From positions 1,550,001 to 1,614,000 of the forward strand of contig NZ_OGVD01000004.1 in the NCBI RefSeq assembly GCF_900258045.1: a stretch of DNA of 64,000 nucleotides, given 5' to 3'. Under the pieces are notes generated by a model. It was not told the origin of the DNA, searched no databases, and saw nothing but the letters and a program-made list of their open reading frames with translations. The translations under genes and the position numbers were made by a program. Source of the DNA: Sphingorhabdus sp. EL138. GTDB lineage: Bacteria > Pseudomonadota > Alphaproteobacteria > Sphingomonadales > Sphingomonadaceae. Every line of letters starts with the position of its first letter. Position 1 is the first letter of the stretch. Shown piece after piece: positions 18,615-30,055 of the stretch.

Positions 18615-20368
18615 TAGTTCAGCTTGTTCACTTTCGTGCCATCAGCACTGACCCAGGCAAAACCATCTCCGCCGCCTTTGCGGAAACCCGCTTCAAACTT
18701 TTTTGCCGCACTCAAATCGTCAAACGGACCGACCACCAGCCGTTTTGTTTTCCCCCATGGCGACGTCCATCCGCTGGTGGCCGCGAACAGATCAGCGTTT
18801 TTCTTCGACATCCGACGATAGTCATATTTCAGCGCCTTGAGATCAGATCCGGTCGCTATCTGGACCCAATAGCGTTTGGGGTGTTCCGGTGGTTTGGGTT
18901 CAGCTTCCACCTTAGTCACGGCCGGCTTTGGCTTAGCGGGTGTTATTGCGGCTAAATCCACCGGCACCACCCCGGCTTTTTTCTCAGAATCCGGAATCGC
19001 TATAGAACCGATAATGTCAGACAAAGGCCGGCGTGGTGTGGCCCCGGACGCACTATCGCCGGGTGTTCCCGACACAATCGGCGATGGTCCTGATGATCCT
19101 GCCTTTGCAAGGTCAAAGTTCACCAGTTGGACCGGCTTTTTAGACTTTTCTTCACTCGATTTAGCAGGCGCTTTTGTCCCACCGACATCCACTTTTCTGG
19201 CGACGGTTTCGGATACCAAAGGTGCTTTTTTTACAGAACCTCCAACAGCCGTCTCAAATCCAGGAGATGGTGATGACTTGTCTTCCTTCGCCGCATTTTT
19301 GGTCACGGGATCATTGGGCCGCGCTACTGCGGGCTTCACTAGCGGCCTCGCGCTCTTTGGTGTTGGCAGGCTATTTTGCGCCAGCACGGTTTTGTCGCCT
19401 GCGCCTTTGCGATTGGCATTTAACGTCGTTTTCTTGTCGCTACTCTTGGAACCGGGTCGGCGCCGCGGGGAGGTATCGGGCATTGCCAGTACTTTTGGTT
19501 TTTCGACATCCCGCCCCAACGGTTCACCGATGGGAATCAATCCCGCATCAGCACCATCACCGCCCCGCACCGCGTTGCGCGACGCGAAGCGCACCGAGGC
19601 AACATCGACACCGATATTTTCACTGGCCGGGAAATGGCCGAAATGCACCGCGGCCGCCTTTTGCGCTGCAGTCAGCTTTGGCATCCGATCGAAAAACGGT
19701 TTGATCGCTTTCGCCATTTGTTTCTGCATGGTCTGGCGCGCAATTTTGTTGGCCTCTTTTTCCTGACCGTTCATCGCCAGAATGAAAGCCCGGTTACGCC
19801 AAGCATCACGATCACTTTTTTGTAGCAGAGGGTTTAACTGAGCCTCAGCGCCTTCGACATCGCCGCTGATCCCCAGCGAAATCGCATAACGTTTCAACAG
19901 CTTGTCACTTCGGCCATGACTCAAAGCCAGCTGATAGTCTTTTTGCGCATCGGCATTTCGCCCGATCAGATCATAAGCAAGACCGCGATCAATCGCGATG
20001 TCTTTTGCTGCGATACCATTGGCCGTCGCTTCATCAAAATAGCGGATCGCGCCGAAGGGATTTTGCTCAAGCAACAGAGACCGCGCGAGACCAGCTTTTA
20101 CGCGGCCACTGCGGGGATAAATTTCGTTTGCTCTGGCCAGAAAGCCGATGGCGGCACGCGTATCACCAAGCTCCAGCGCCGCCAATCCTGCATCTGCCAA
20201 CGCTGAAGAATCGTTGGAATTACGAGCGATACGGCGAAGCGCGTCCTGCAGATCAGTGTTGCTGGATTGCGCACTTTTCTGGGCCTGGGCCTGGGGTACA
20301 GGCAAGGCGAAACCGGCCAGTGGCAAGGCCGCCAGAATCAAATATTTCGAGATCGTTTTCACCGGCAT
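18614..20368 (-). CDS. Exported TPR- and SPOR-domain protein
   Basis: 584 residues from the ATG at 20368, chosen because a good signal peptide follows directly ([21 protein letters not shown], cleavage near AQAQ). Residues of about 40-240 form TPR-like helical repeats ([25 protein letters not shown]). A long Pro/Ser/Lys-rich low-complexity linker follows, and the last 80 residues are a SPOR domain ([35 protein letters not shown]). SPOR domains bind denuded peptidoglycan at the division septum, which fits its place directly behind ftsZ. The linker is unusually long and is expected to be disordered. Exact role unknown. Confidence 0.8.
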   Translation of the reverse strand: MPVKTISKYLILAALPLAGFALPVPQAQAQKSAQSSNTDLQDALRRIARNSNDSSALADAGLAALELGDTRAAIGFLARANEIYPRSGRVKAGLARSLLLEQNPFGAIRYFDEATANGIAAKDIAIDRGLAYDLIGRNADAQKDYQLALSHGRSDKLLKRYAISLGISGDVEGAEAQLNPLLQKSDRDAWRNRAFILAMNGQEKEANKIARQTMQKQMAKAIKPFFDRMPKLTAAQKAAAVHFGHFPASENIGVDVASVRFASRNAVRGGDGADAGLIPIGEPLGRDVEKPKVLAMPDTSPRRRPGSKSSDKKTTLNANRKGAGDKTVLAQNSLPTPKSARPLVKPAVARPNDPVTKNAAKEDKSSPSPGFETAVGGSVKKAPLVSETVARKVDVGGTKAPAKSSEEKSKKPVQLVNFDLAKAGSSGPSPIVSGTPGDSASGATPRRPLSDIIGSIAIPDSEKKAGVVPVDLAAITPAKPKPAVTKVEAEPKPPEHPKRYWVQIATGSDLKALKYDYRRMSKKNADLFAATSGWTSPWGKTKRLVVGPFDDLSAAKKFEAGFRKGGGDGFAWVSADGTKVNKLN

Positions 20369-20458
20369 ATTAAACGATTTGACCGCGCTGAAATCAAGCA
20401 CAGAAAATAGATTGCAAGGCCAGTCGCCCCCACCAAAAGACAAACCAAAAGGGCGGTC

Positions 20459-20484
20459 AAAAAACCGGAAGCCCCAGACGGTTT
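20459..20484 (-). terminator. Candidate terminator after ftsZ
   Basis: On the minus strand, AAACCG pairs with CGGTTT across an 11-nt loop, and the second arm runs into six Ts (plus A-run 20459-20464). It lies about 38 bp after the ftsZ stop and before the TPR/SPOR gene, and could end the dcw transcript. The stem is only moderately stable. Confidence 0.5.
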
Positions 20485-20521
20485 AAAGGTTGTTACAAGC
20501 GACACATTGATGTCGACGCCC

Positions 20522-22066
20522 CTACTGGTTGTTCTGGCGGTTCAGGAAGCGCGGAATATCGAGCGGATCGCGTGATTCCTCGTCGCCTTCTTCACCTTCT
20601 TCATCGGCTTTATTATTTCCGCGTGTCAGGTTGGACATCCGTTCAAACAATGTACCACCGCCGCTGGCGACCCGTGGTGCTGGCTCGGCTGATGCCGGTG
20701 CTTCTTCTTCCACCGGCTGCATGGCATCACCGCCGAGAACCAGCTCTTCCTCTTCCGGTTCGTCATCACTGACCATACCGGGTGTCAGCGACGCGAAAGA
20801 TGGAGCAGCAGCGGTTTCATCTTCCAGCTCATCATCATCCGAATAAGTAGCCGTCGGAGCGGGAGCAATCTCTGGTTCTGGCTCCGGTTCTGGAGCGGGC
20901 TCTGGTTCAACGACCATTTCCGCCTCAGAAGTTTCAAGGCTTTCTGCCATGTCAAGAACGGGTTCTTCCTGGGCTTCTGCAACCTCTTCAACTTCAGGCT
21001 CTTCCTCTTCTGCAGGAATACTGGATGCGAAGGAAGATGCGGCCGGCGCCGGGCTGCTCATTGCAAAGGACGAAGCCGTCGATGGCGCTGCGACAGAACC
21101 GTCGCTGTCAATGCCCGTCGCCACGACGGACACGCGGATGCGACCATCAAGATTTTCGTTAAATGCACTACCCCAGATAATATTGGCATCGGGATCGACC
21201 AGCTCGCGAATATGATTGGCGGCTTCATCGACTTCCATCAGGCGCATATCTTCACCGCCAGTAATCGAAACGATAACGCCCTTCGCGCCCTGCATCGAAA
21301 CACCATCGAGCAGTGGATTGGCAATAGCTTTTTCTGCGGCTTCCAAAGCACGGCCGTCGCCTTCGGCTTCGCCAGTACCCATCATCGCCTTACCCATTTC
21401 GTGCATCACGGAGCGGACGTCAGCAAAATCAAGATTGATCAGCCCGGGCATGACCATCAGGTCGGTAATGCCGCGAACGCCTTGTTGCAGCACTTCATCG
21501 GCTAGCAGGAACGCTTCCTTGAACGTCGTGTTCGGATTGGCGACGAGGAACAGGTTCTGATTGGGGATAATGATCAGAGTATCCACGTTTTTCTGCAGCT
21601 CTTCGATACCGGCATTGGCCGATTTCATGCGCCGTGTGCCTTCAAACGTGAACGGCTTGGTAACAACGCCCACTGTCAAAATGCCCTTGTCACGCGCCGC
21701 CTTGGCAATAACCGGAGCAGCCCCCGTGCCGGTGCCGCCGCCCATGCCGGCAGCGATGAAGCACATATGCGCTCCGTCCAGAGCCTTCTCAACCAGCTCG
21801 AGCGTTTCTTCCGCTGCTGCGCGTCCGACTTCCGGACGAGAACCAGCACCAAGACCTTGGGTAATCTCAGGTCCAAGCTGAATGCGCTGTTCTGCAGGAG
21901 AGCTGTTGAGCGATTGTGCGTCGGTGTTACTGACGATGAAATCAACGCCTTCCACTTTGGCTGCGATCATATTTGCAATGGCATTGCCGCCCGCACCGCC
22001 AACGCCAATAACGGCGATCCGTGGTTTCAACTCTTCCACTTCAGGTGGGCCAATATTGATGCTCAT
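20522..22066 (-). CDS. ftsZ: Cell division protein FtsZ
   Basis: 514 residues. The tubulin-like GTPase covers about residues 12-320, with the P-loop [13 protein letters not shown] and the tubulin signature [12 protein letters not shown] around residues 107-118. Then follows a linker of roughly 170 residues rich in Glu, Pro, Ala and Ser, and the conserved C-terminal peptide [12 protein letters not shown] that binds FtsA and other partners. Such long acidic linkers are common in alphaproteobacteria and longer than in E. coli. The gene is separated from ftsA by 104 bp, room for a dedicated promoter. Confidence 0.97.
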   Translation of the reverse strand: MSINIGPPEVEELKPRIAVIGVGGAGGNAIANMIAAKVEGVDFIVSNTDAQSLNSSPAEQRIQLGPEITQGLGAGSRPEVGRAAAEETLELVEKALDGAHMCFIAAGMGGGTGTGAAPVIAKAARDKGILTVGVVTKPFTFEGTRRMKSANAGIEELQKNVDTLIIIPNQNLFLVANPNTTFKEAFLLADEVLQQGVRGITDLMVMPGLINLDFADVRSVMHEMGKAMMGTGEAEGDGRALEAAEKAIANPLLDGVSMQGAKGVIVSITGGEDMRLMEVDEAANHIRELVDPDANIIWGSAFNENLDGRIRVSVVATGIDSDGSVAAPSTASSFAMSSPAPAASSFASSIPAEEEEPEVEEVAEAQEEPVLDMAESLETSEAEMVVEPEPAPEPEPEPEIAPAPTATYSDDDELEDETAAAPSFASLTPGMVSDDEPEEEELVLGGDAMQPVEEEAPASAEPAPRVASGGGTLFERMSNLTRGNNKADEEGEEGDEESRDPLDIPRFLNRQNNQ

Positions 22067-22170
22067 TTTACTGTCTCCCCAGACATAAACTCGATGTGTA
22101 ACATTTGGGTAACGCTTTGCACAAATTTGATGTTGGAATCACCCCAAAAGTTAATTTTTTTCGTAAATTC

Positions 22171-23430
22171 TTAAAAATTCCCCCGGATTGCCGACATCAG
22201 CCGTCCAATTACCGCAGAACCGGCATATTTGTGGACGTTTTGATGGCTGCTGGAAAGCGATCTGAGGTCGACGGGTTCCTGCGCCGCATAAAGCGCCAGC
22301 CCAGCCAAACCGGCGAAGCCCGGACCGCTATGGGCATCGGGCAAAGCTGTTAGTCCGGTAGGGCGACCGATCCGCACGGTTTGACCCAGCGCTGATTGCG
22401 CATAATCCGCAATGCCTTTCAGTTCCGCACCGCCGCCGGTGAGCACAACCTGCCGTCCGACCGGTCCGGTAAACCCGAGTTCCTTTAGCGTCTTGCCGAT
22501 CTCACCGATAAGATGGTCCAGCCGCTGACGGATCACACCGATCAGCTGCGCCTTGGTGATACGGCCATCTTCATCGGCTTCCGGCCCGGTCTGATCCAGT
22601 TGCAGATCGATGACATCGTGGTTGTCACGCGGGCTGGTCGTGGCCGACCCGTGGAAACACTTGATCCGCTCCGCCTGTGCCCGCCGCAAACCAAAGGATG
22701 ATGCAATATCATCAGTAATATCTGCTGCGCCATAGGGCAGCGTGGCAAGACCAACCAGCATCCCGCCGGCAAATAGCGAGACATTGGTAACCTCAGCCCC
22801 CAATTCGACCATCGCGACGCCAAGCTCGCGCTCTTCTTTAGACAGACAGGCTGTGCCCGCAGCAATGGGAGACGCGATTATCGATTTCACGTTGAGATGC
22901 GCGCCGCGCACGCTCATGTCGATATTGCGTACCGGTGATGCGTCGGCGAGAATCACGTGGATATCCACGCCCAGACGGTCAGCATGCAGACCCTTGGGCT
23001 TCTTTACCCCGGCAAGCCCGTCAATCGTATAGAGCGCAGGCTGTGCGTGCAGAACCATCTTGCCCTGCGGATCGATGCTGTTGCGTCCGGCTTTCAGCAG
23101 ATGGTCAATATCCTCCTGCTCAATCCGGTGACCACCCAGTTCTGTTTCGACCGAGGTCAACATGCTGGTCAGGCCGCCAGCAGAAAAACTCACCCACACA
23201 TCATCAATATTGGTACCAGCAATACGCTCGGCCTGCTCCACCGCATCGCGGACATCCAGTTCGGTTCGTTCGGTATCAGCAATATAGCCCCGTTTCACGC
23301 CTTTGCTGGCGCGCTGCCCGGTTCCCAGCACGGTGATATCACCATTGTCCATCCGACCAGCGATCATCGCTGTAATTTTGGACGATCCGATATCCAAAGC
23401 GGTAAAAATCTTTTCTACCCGTGCTGCCAT
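22171..23430 (-). CDS. ftsA: Cell division protein FtsA
   Basis: 419 residues with actin-fold signatures: FTALDIGSSKITAMIAG (phosphate 1), ELGAEVTNVSLFAGG (phosphate 2) and VVLTGGGAELKGI (adenosine motif). The C-terminus SAVIGRLMSAIRGNF looks like the amphipathic membrane-targeting helix that tethers FtsZ to the inner membrane. It lies 72 bp after ftsQ and 104 bp before ftsZ, so ftsQ-A-Z spacing is looser than in the rest of the cluster. Confidence 0.96.
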   Translation of the reverse strand: MAARVEKIFTALDIGSSKITAMIAGRMDNGDITVLGTGQRASKGVKRGYIADTERTELDVRDAVEQAERIAGTNIDDVWVSFSAGGLTSMLTSVETELGGHRIEQEDIDHLLKAGRNSIDPQGKMVLHAQPALYTIDGLAGVKKPKGLHADRLGVDIHVILADASPVRNIDMSVRGAHLNVKSIIASPIAAGTACLSKEERELGVAMVELGAEVTNVSLFAGGMLVGLATLPYGAADITDDIASSFGLRRAQAERIKCFHGSATTSPRDNHDVIDLQLDQTGPEADEDGRITKAQLIGVIRQRLDHLIGEIGKTLKELGFTGPVGRQVVLTGGGAELKGIADYAQSALGQTVRIGRPTGLTALPDAHSGPGFAGLAGLALYAAQEPVDLRSLSSSHQNVHKYAGSAVIGRLMSAIRGNF

Positions 23431-23502
23431 TAGTCTGTTCCCTTATATCCTTTTTGCTGCCTCATGGTGCCCCCAATCGCCCCCATTTTGATAGCGTGTT
23501 GT

Positions 23503-24390
23503 TTAACCCTCTGGTTCCGGCGATGTTTCCACCTTCGGCGGCATCCGCAGATAAGCCCGCTCTGAATCGCGCAGATCGAAATGCACAACCCCGCGTCCCA
23601 GCAAGCGATTAACCCCGTCCATCCGGGCAAAGTTTAACAGCGCCGCCGCTGCTGTCTCTTCGCCTTCCGGCAAGGCCAATGTTTCCCCGCTCTCAAATTC
23701 CAGGTTCCAGCGCCGATTACCGATCCAGGTCGCGCCCGTCACCATCGGACTGAGTGCCGGTGCAACGTCCAGTAGCTTGGTGAGTTCCGGCACGCGTTTA
23801 TTGGCTTTTTTGCCCACGATCACGGGCAGGTCCGGCATTTCTTCCGGCTGTATCTGCTGCAATGGATATCCGGTCTGGTCGATCAGGGACAATTTGCCAT
23901 CGCGCTGCCACACGGCTGCTGGCTCCCGCTCGACAATCTCTACCACCAACGTATCGGGCAAGCGGCGCGAAATCCGGGCATCCTTGATCCAGCCGTTACC
24001 CATCAGATCATCCCGCACCTGATCAATGTCGACCAGCATCATGGAACGGTCTTTCTGTGCCAGGGTGATTTCATAGACTTTCAGTTCGTCGATCCGGTTG
24101 ACGCCTGTGACTTCAACCCGCTTCACCTCAAATCCTGCGGCACCGACGGAGGTTGCAATCTGGCTACTGATCCGCTCGTTGATACCGGTATAGTGAGCGA
24201 CGCTATAGGCGCCCAACACGAACACGCCGACCAATCCCCAGGTCAGACCTTTCTGTACCTGTGCCTCCGTCACCGGCATGGCGCGGAGGATCCTGTCAAA
24301 GATCGACACTTGGCGGACTTTTTTCTTGTTCACCTTGCGGGGTTTACCCTTGGACTTTTTATTTGTCCGCCTGACTGATGCTGCTGTCAT
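23503..24390 (-). CDS. ftsQ: Cell division protein FtsQ
   Basis: 295 residues with a very basic cytoplasmic N-terminus (RRTNKKSKGKPRKVNKKK), one membrane helix (about residues 50-66), a POTRA domain (VEVTGVNRIDELKVYEI) and the FtsQ/DivIB beta domain (VVEIVEREPAAVWQRDGKLSLIDQTG). It recruits FtsB/FtsL and controls septal synthesis. The ATG overlaps the ddl stop (ATGA). The C-terminal 20 residues after LLGRGVVHFDLRDSERAYLR are Pro/Glu-rich. Confidence 0.93.
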   Translation of the reverse strand: MTAASVRRTNKKSKGKPRKVNKKKVRQVSIFDRILRAMPVTEAQVQKGLTWGLVGVFVLGAYSVAHYTGINERISSQIATSVGAAGFEVKRVEVTGVNRIDELKVYEITLAQKDRSMMLVDIDQVRDDLMGNGWIKDARISRRLPDTLVVEIVEREPAAVWQRDGKLSLIDQTGYPLQQIQPEEMPDLPVIVGKKANKRVPELTKLLDVAPALSPMVTGATWIGNRRWNLEFESGETLALPEGEETAAAALLNFARMDGVNRLLGRGVVHFDLRDSERAYLRMPPKVETSPEPEG

Positions 24391-25307
24391 AGCGCTTCCC
24401 TCACAATCATTTCGACCAGTTCTTCATAGCTTATGCCCATTTGCTTGGCCTGTTCCGGCACAAGACTGAGCGGTGTCATCCCGGGCTGGGTATTGGTCTC
24501 CAGTACAAACAAGCCGTCCGCACCCAATTCGTCGTCCCAGCGATAGTCCGTCCGCGACGTTCCCTTGCAACCCAGAACCTGATGCGCGCGCAACGCATAA
24601 TCGAGACAAAGTTTTTCAATCTCCGCCGGAATCTCCGCCGGACAGATATGCTCAGTCAGGCCTTCGGTATATTTGGCGTCGTAATCGTAAAAACCGGCCT
24701 TCGGTTTCAACTCAGTTACGCATAGCGCCTTGCCGCCAACAACCGCGGTTGTCAGCTCGCGTCCCTTGATAAAAGGTTCGGCGAGCAGTTCGTCAAATTC
24801 CTGCCACGGGCCGGATACGTCGCGGCCTATCGGATTGCCATAGTTGCCCTGATCGGTAATGATTGCCACACCCACCGATGAGCCTTCGTTCACCGGTTTC
24901 AGGACATAGGGTCGCGGCAATGGATCGGCTTCAAAAACATCCTTGCTCTTTACCATTTTGCCTTCAGGCATGGGAATACCGGCCGGAACCAATTGCTGTT
25001 TGGTCAGTTCCTTGTCGATAGCAATGACGGAGGTCACGCGGCCGCTATGCGTATAGGGAATCTGCATCAGATCAAACATGCCCTGGACCGTCCCGTCTTC
25101 GCCGGGACAGCCATGCAGCGCATTGAACACGACATCGGGCTTGATGCTATCAATGACCATAGCAACGTTACGATCCATATCGATGCGCGACACCCTATGG
25201 CCGTTTTTCTCAAGCGCATCGGCGACACCGTTGCCGCTCATCAGCGAAACCTCGCGCTCGGCAGACCAGCCGCCCATCAATACCGCAACATGGAGTCTAT
25301 CGGTCAT
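24387..25307 (-). CDS. ddl: D-alanine--D-alanine ligase
   Basis: 306 residues, the DdlB size class. ATP-grasp motifs: VLMGGWSAEREVSLMSG at the N-terminus, NALHGCPGEDGTVQGM, PYVLKPVNEGSSVGV (ATP-binding loop), and the metal-binding VLETNTQPGMTPLSL with SRTDYRWD before it. It makes the D-Ala-D-Ala dipeptide used by MurF. Start and stop both overlap neighbours by 4 bp. Confidence 0.96.
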   Translation of the reverse strand: MTDRLHVAVLMGGWSAEREVSLMSGNGVADALEKNGHRVSRIDMDRNVAMVIDSIKPDVVFNALHGCPGEDGTVQGMFDLMQIPYTHSGRVTSVIAIDKELTKQQLVPAGIPMPEGKMVKSKDVFEADPLPRPYVLKPVNEGSSVGVAIITDQGNYGNPIGRDVSGPWQEFDELLAEPFIKGRELTTAVVGGKALCVTELKPKAGFYDYDAKYTEGLTEHICPAEIPAEIEKLCLDYALRAHQVLGCKGTSRTDYRWDDELGADGLFVLETNTQPGMTPLSLVPEQAKQMGISYEELVEMIVREAL

Positions 25308-26221
25308 ACTTCATCCCCCACGCGCTGAATCTCCCATTGCAGGTCCACGCCGCTATGCTCCTTCACGCGCCGACGCACTTCTTCGCCCAACGCTTCGATA
25401 TCTGACGACGTAGCACCACCGAGGTTGAGCAGGAAATTACAATGCTTTTCCGATACCTGTGCCTGACCGATTTGAAGACCGCGGCAACCGGCTTCATCGA
25501 CCAGCTGCCATGCCTTGTGCCCGTCGGGATTCTTGAAGGTCGAACCGCCGGTTTTGGAACGCAGCGGTTGGGACGCTTCACGCTCATCGGCAATGCGTTT
25601 CATTTCTGCGCCAATGATTTCCGGATCTCCGTCGGTTCCTCGTAGCGTAGCGCTGACCACGATAGCCCCTTCCGGCAACTCAGAATGGCGATAGGTATAT
25701 CCCATGTCCGCCAGCGCAATGGTTTTCAGCTCGCCGGTTCGCAGGACAACGTCCGCGCTTTCCAATATGTCACAGACTTCCCGGCCATAGGCACCGGCGT
25801 TCATCCGGACGGCACCGCCAATTGTGCCCGGAATACCGCGCAAGAATTCCATGCCCGCAATGCCATGATCGCGTGCCATACTGGCAGCGGAAATTCCCGG
25901 CGCGCCGGCACCACAAATCAGTGCATTGTCAATTCCGAACCGTCCCTTGCCGACGGTTTCAATCCCGGCAAAGGCCTTGCCCAGACGGATAGTCACACCA
26001 CGTTTTCCGCCATCGCGAATGATGAGATTGGACCCTAGACCCAGGGGCCAGACGGGAATGGTGGGATCGAGATCGCGGAGAAATTGCTGGAGATCGTCCA
26101 CATCCTTCGGCGCGAAAAGCCATTCTGCCGGACCACCGCTTTTGAACCAGACTAGCGGTGCCAGCGGCGCTTCGGCCGTCAGCTTGCCACGGGTTTCGGG
26201 AAGAGCTGTCGCGACCGTCAT
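25304..26221 (-). CDS. murB: UDP-N-acetylenolpyruvoylglucosamine reductase
   Basis: 305 residues from the ATG at 26221, chosen because it overlaps the murC stop as ATGA like its neighbours; an upstream in-frame codon would give 14 extra residues. FAD-binding segments are [29 protein letters not shown] and [18 protein letters not shown]. The substrate-binding SGSTFKNP-like motif appears as TGGSTFKNP, with the C-terminal [15 protein letters not shown]. It reduces the enolpyruvyl group to form UDP-MurNAc. This is a type I MurB. Confidence 0.96.
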   Translation of the reverse strand: MTVATALPETRGKLTAEAPLAPLVWFKSGGPAEWLFAPKDVDDLQQFLRDLDPTIPVWPLGLGSNLIIRDGGKRGVTIRLGKAFAGIETVGKGRFGIDNALICGAGAPGISAASMARDHGIAGMEFLRGIPGTIGGAVRMNAGAYGREVCDILESADVVLRTGELKTIALADMGYTYRHSELPEGAIVVSATLRGTDGDPEIIGAEMKRIADEREASQPLRSKTGGSTFKNPDGHKAWQLVDEAGCRGLQIGQAQVSEKHCNFLLNLGGATSSDIEALGEEVRRRVKEHSGVDLQWEIQRVGDEV

Positions 26222-27624
26222 GATCGTGCTGCTTTCATGCCATCGGCCAATCCCGCAGCCCATTTGGTAATGTCTCCGGCGCCCAGACAGACAATCATGT
26301 CCTTGTCTTCCGCCACCTCGGCAAGTCGTGCCGTCAAATCCGCTTCATCTGCAACGGTTTCGGCAACTCTGTGTCCACGTTTGCGAAGCCCGGCAGCCAG
26401 TGCTTCGCTGTCCACACCCTCAATCGGTTCTTCGCCAGCGACGAAAACCGGCGTGACATAAACCATATCCGCGTCATTAAACGCTTGCTGAAAATCCTCC
26501 ATATGATCGCGCAACCGGGTGAAGCGATGCGGCTGCACCACTGCGATGACACGTCCCTCCGCGCCTTCGCGAGCTGCGGAAAGCACGGCGCGGATTTCGA
26601 CCGGGTGATGGCCGTAATCGTCGATGATCGAAACACCGTCCACTTCATCCACTTTGGTAAAGCGCCGTTTGACGCCGCCAAAATGATCAAAGCCGCTGGC
26701 TATCTGTTCGTCCGTCATGCCCATTTCGAGGCCCACAGCTACCGCAGCAATCGCATTCTCGACATTGTGCCGCCCCGGCATGGGCAGTGTAATGCCTTCA
26801 ATTGTCCGCGTCTCGCCATCACGATCGCGAACGACCACATCAAAGCGATTGCCGCCGGGAATGGGCGTGACATTGACACCCTTCACATCAGCCTGCGCGG
26901 AAAAACCATAGGTGATCAGCCGCCGGTCGCGAATGCGCGGCAGGATCGCCTGTACTTCGGGATGATCAAGACAAAGGATCGCGGCACCATAAAAGGGCAC
27001 ATTCTCGATAAACTCGACAAAGCTGTCCTTGATCTTGTCGAAACTGCCATAATGATCGAGATGTTCGGGGTCGATATTGGTAACAACCGCAATCGTCCCA
27101 TCGAGACGCAGGAAGCTGCCGTCGCTCTCATCAGCCTCAACGACCATCCACTCGCTGTCACCCAGACGCGCGTTGGAACCATAGCTGTTGATGATGCCGC
27201 CATTGATCACGGTCGGATCAATTCCGCCAGCATCCAGCATCGCCGCAACCATCGAGGTGGTCGTGGTCTTTCCATGTGTGCCAGCAATCGCGATGGTCCG
27301 CTTCAGCCGCATCAGCTCCGCGAGCATTTCCGCACGCCGGACCAAGGGGATACGGTCTTCTAGAGCTTTCTCCACTTCGGGATTGCCGCGTTTCACGGCG
27401 GTAGATGTGACCACCACGGCCGTCCCGACGACGTTCTCGCCATTCTGGCCGATCATCACTTTGATACCCTTGGCGCGCAGGCCTTCGACGATATAGCTAT
27501 CAGCTATGTCGGAGCCCTGCACCTGATAGCCAAGATTATGCATGACCTCGGCAATGCCGGACATGCCGATACCGCCGATGCCAACAAAATGGATTGTGCC
27601 AATATCTGTACCGACACCTTTCAT
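26218..27624 (-). CDS. murC: UDP-N-acetylmuramate--L-alanine ligase
   Basis: 468 residues. N-terminal Rossmann-type UDP-binding [19 protein letters not shown]-binding [16 protein letters not shown], central [12 protein letters not shown] and [15 protein letters not shown], and C-terminal [16 protein letters not shown] (specific to MurC/Mpl) with VVQPHRFTR. It adds L-alanine as the first peptide-stem residue. ATGA overlaps join it to murG and murB. Confidence 0.97.
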   Translation of the reverse strand: MKGVGTDIGTIHFVGIGGIGMSGIAEVMHNLGYQVQGSDIADSYIVEGLRAKGIKVMIGQNGENVVGTAVVVTSTAVKRGNPEVEKALEDRIPLVRRAEMLAELMRLKRTIAIAGTHGKTTTTSMVAAMLDAGGIDPTVINGGIINSYGSNARLGDSEWMVVEADESDGSFLRLDGTIAVVTNIDPEHLDHYGSFDKIKDSFVEFIENVPFYGAAILCLDHPEVQAILPRIRDRRLITYGFSAQADVKGVNVTPIPGGNRFDVVVRDRDGETRTIEGITLPMPGRHNVENAIAAVAVGLEMGMTDEQIASGFDHFGGVKRRFTKVDEVDGVSIIDDYGHHPVEIRAVLSAAREGAEGRVIAVVQPHRFTRLRDHMEDFQQAFNDADMVYVTPVFVAGEEPIEGVDSEALAAGLRKRGHRVAETVADEADLTARLAEVAEDKDMIVCLGAGDITKWAAGLADGMKAARS

Positions 27625-28820
27625 CGCATGCTTTCTTTCGCGAGATTGTCCTTTGCGAGTGCTGGGCCCGGATTGGGAGCCAGCTGGAGTTTTTCCTTCT
27701 TCACCTTCAGCGTCTTGGAAAGCGGCGATGTTCCAATGCTCTCCACCAGATCGGCCAGATCACTCACCGCATCGGGCCGACCACATTTACGGGCAAAGCG
27801 CGCCGCATTTTGTAGTGCATCCGGACCAAGGGCCATTTTCTGCATCTGTTTGGCCAGTTCCTTGGCCGTAAACTGTGGCTGCGCAATCGCACGCGCACCG
27901 CCGGCGGCGACCATCTCGCGGACATTCTGGGTTTGATGGTCATCTGTCGCAATCGGCAGCGGGATAAGGATCGCAGGACGTCCTGCGGTTGTCAGCTCGG
28001 CGATGGTTGACGCCCCTGCCCGCCCGATCACAAGATGCGACCAACCAAGGCGCTGCGGCAGGTCTGGCAGATAAGTAGCCAGTTCGGCCGGAATGTCATG
28101 CTCGGCATATTTTTCGCGGACCCGCTCGATGTCCTGCTCGCGGCATTGCTGAGTAACCTGCAGCCGGCGGCGTAGATGCATCGGCAACAGAGCCAGTCCA
28201 TCCGGCACGACATCCGAAAGAATGGTCGCCCCCTGACTGCCACCGGTGACCAGCACGCGGAATATACCTTCCCCCGTAAGTGGTGGATAGGGCTCCTCGC
28301 GCAACGCGATAACCTCTTCACGCACCGGGTTTCCGACCAGATGGACCTTTTCCTCATATTTCGGTTTCAGCTTCAGGATATCGGGATAGGACGTGGCAAT
28401 CGCATTAACCGAGCGCGCCGCCAAGCGATTGACCCGGCCTAGCACGGCATTTTGTTCATGGATGATTGTCGGGATATTCTTGCGGTTCGCGGCGAGCAGC
28501 GCCGGAAAGGCGGGATAGCCGCCAAAGCCGACAACAGCGGAAGGCTCGAACGTATCATAAAGCTGCATCGCCATCTTGCGACCCTTCATGATCGCGCGCG
28601 CACCCGATAGCCACCCGCGCGGGTCCTTGGTGATCCGACCGGCCGGCAGTACATGGACCTGACCGTCATCGACCATGCCGGGAATTTTCTCGCCGCGCTC
28701 ATCAGTGATCAGCGCCACACGATGGCCACGCTGGACCAGTTCCTTGCCCAGTGCATAGGCGGGAATCATGTGGCCGCCCGTACCGCCGGCGGCGAGAACA
28801 TAATGTTTCGTAAAGCTCAT
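27621..28820 (-). CDS. murG: Undecaprenyldiphospho-muramoylpentapeptide beta-N-acetylglucosaminyltransferase
   Basis: 399 residues, slightly longer than E. coli MurG because of a Lys/Pro-rich C-terminal tail ([19 protein letters not shown]). GT28 signatures: [18 protein letters not shown] (first glycine loop), [29 protein letters not shown], and the donor-site [24 protein letters not shown]. It converts lipid I to lipid II at the inner face of the membrane. It overlaps ftsW and murC by 4 bp each. Confidence 0.97.
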   Translation of the reverse strand: MSFTKHYVLAAGGTGGHMIPAYALGKELVQRGHRVALITDERGEKIPGMVDDGQVHVLPAGRITKDPRGWLSGARAIMKGRKMAMQLYDTFEPSAVVGFGGYPAFPALLAANRKNIPTIIHEQNAVLGRVNRLAARSVNAIATSYPDILKLKPKYEEKVHLVGNPVREEVIALREEPYPPLTGEGIFRVLVTGGSQGATILSDVVPDGLALLPMHLRRRLQVTQQCREQDIERVREKYAEHDIPAELATYLPDLPQRLGWSHLVIGRAGASTIAELTTAGRPAILIPLPIATDDHQTQNVREMVAAGGARAIAQPQFTAKELAKQMQKMALGPDALQNAARFARKCGRPDAVSDLADLVESIGTSPLSKTLKVKKEKLQLAPNPGPALAKDNLAKESMR

Positions 28821-30055
28821 TTGGTCACCATCCCATTTGTGACATAAAGTGAGCGATCTAAATAGGGATTTCTGCGTGTAAAGGCCAGCAGCAGTCCAAC
28901 GCCGAGCGACAGGGCCAGAAAAGAGGAGCCGCCATAGCTGATCAGCGGCAATGTCATGCCCTTGGAAGGAAAGAGCTGCAGATTCACCGCCATATTGATC
29001 AGTGCTTGCCCACCAAATTGCGCCGTCAGACCGGCGACGGCGAGGATGATGAAATTATCCTCCTCATCGAGCAGGCGCAGGAATACCCGTACCACAATGG
29101 CAAGATAGACCAGCGCGATCGCAACGCACGCGAGCAACCCGAATTCTTCGCCAATGACCGAGAAAATATAATCGGTATGCGCTTCCGGCAGTTTGAACTT
29201 CGCGGTACCAAGACCGGGACCTGTACCCAGCAGGCCGCCACCGGTCAGTGCCTTGTGCGCCAGCATCACCTGATCAAATTCATCGCCGCCGAAGAGCCAG
29301 GTATTGATCCGTTGTGTCGCCACCGGATAGAGAAAATAGGCCCCGACCAGTCCACCGATCCCGCCCATACTGATCGCCGCAATCAGACGCGCCGAGAGGC
29401 CGGAAATCATCATCAACACAAACCAGATACCGCAAAAAATCAGTGTTTGACCAAGATTTGGCTGCATCATCAAGAGCAGGGCAATCACCCCGGTTAGCAC
29501 GAAAGACAGTGATATCACCGGAAGTGAAGGGTCCTTGACCCGCAAGGAAAGCAGCCAGGCCAGCGAAACGGCATAAAAGGGTTTGAGAAACTCTCCCGGC
29601 TGGACCGTGGCGAAACCATAGCCGATCCAGCGCTGTGCACCGTTAACCGTCTTACCGAAAATCGGCACCAGAAACAGCAGAGCAAAGGCGGCCACCCCTG
29701 CGATAATCGCAAAGCGCCGCGCCTGTTCCTTGGGTAGCATTGACACCACCAGCATAATGGGAACACCCACTATTACCCAACCGAGCTGACGATAAAAATA
29801 GTAAAGCGGATCAAGCGAAACCGCCGCAGTGCTGTGCTTCAACGCAGATACCGGCGATGCGGCCGCGACCGCGATCAGGCCAATAGCAATCAGCGTCAAC
29901 ATCAAGGCCAGCAACACCCGGTCCAGTTCCCAGAACCAGATTGCCAATGGCGAACGGTCGCTGCGCCCCAGACGCGATTCCAGTTGGAAGCGCTTCTTTT
30001 TCAGGCCTGCCGCAATTTCCGGCAACGGACCTTTAGAGGTTGTTCCATCGGTCAT
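28817..30055 (-). CDS. ftsW: Septal peptidoglycan polymerase FtsW
   Basis: 412 residues with about ten membrane helices (SEDS family). Family motifs are QRWIGYGFATVQPGEFLKP, ALTGGGLLGTGPGLGTAKFKLPEAHTDYIFSVIGEEFG (with the conserved extracellular loop around the catalytic Asp) and LFPSKGMTLPLISYGGSS. A cytoplasmic N-terminal tail of about 40 residues precedes helix 1. It polymerises lipid II together with FtsI, encoded in the same operon. Confidence 0.96.
   Translation of the reverse strand: MTDGTTSKGPLPEIAAGLKKKRFQLESRLGRSDRSPLAIWFWELDRVLLALMLTLIAIGLIAVAAASPVSALKHSTAAVSLDPLYYFYRQLGWVIVGVPIMLVVSMLPKEQARRFAIIAGVAAFALLFLVPIFGKTVNGAQRWIGYGFATVQPGEFLKPFYAVSLAWLLSLRVKDPSLPVISLSFVLTGVIALLLMMQPNLGQTLIFCGIWFVLMMISGLSARLIAAISMGGIGGLVGAYFLYPVATQRINTWLFGGDEFDQVMLAHKALTGGGLLGTGPGLGTAKFKLPEAHTDYIFSVIGEEFGLLACVAIALVYLAIVVRVFLRLLDEEDNFIILAVAGLTAQFGGQALINMAVNLQLFPSKGMTLPLISYGGSSFLALSLGVGLLLAFTRRNPYLDRSLYVTNGMVTK

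Noticed and set aside
18876-19766. Long plus-strand frame of 296 codons
   Set aside because: It is antisense to the TPR/SPOR gene, has no recognisable domain, and arises from the biased codons of the Pro/Ser-rich linker.
26371-27363. Plus-strand frame of 330 codons
   Set aside because: Antisense to murC, whose Mur-ligase motifs fully explain the sequence; no Shine-Dalgarno or family resemblance.
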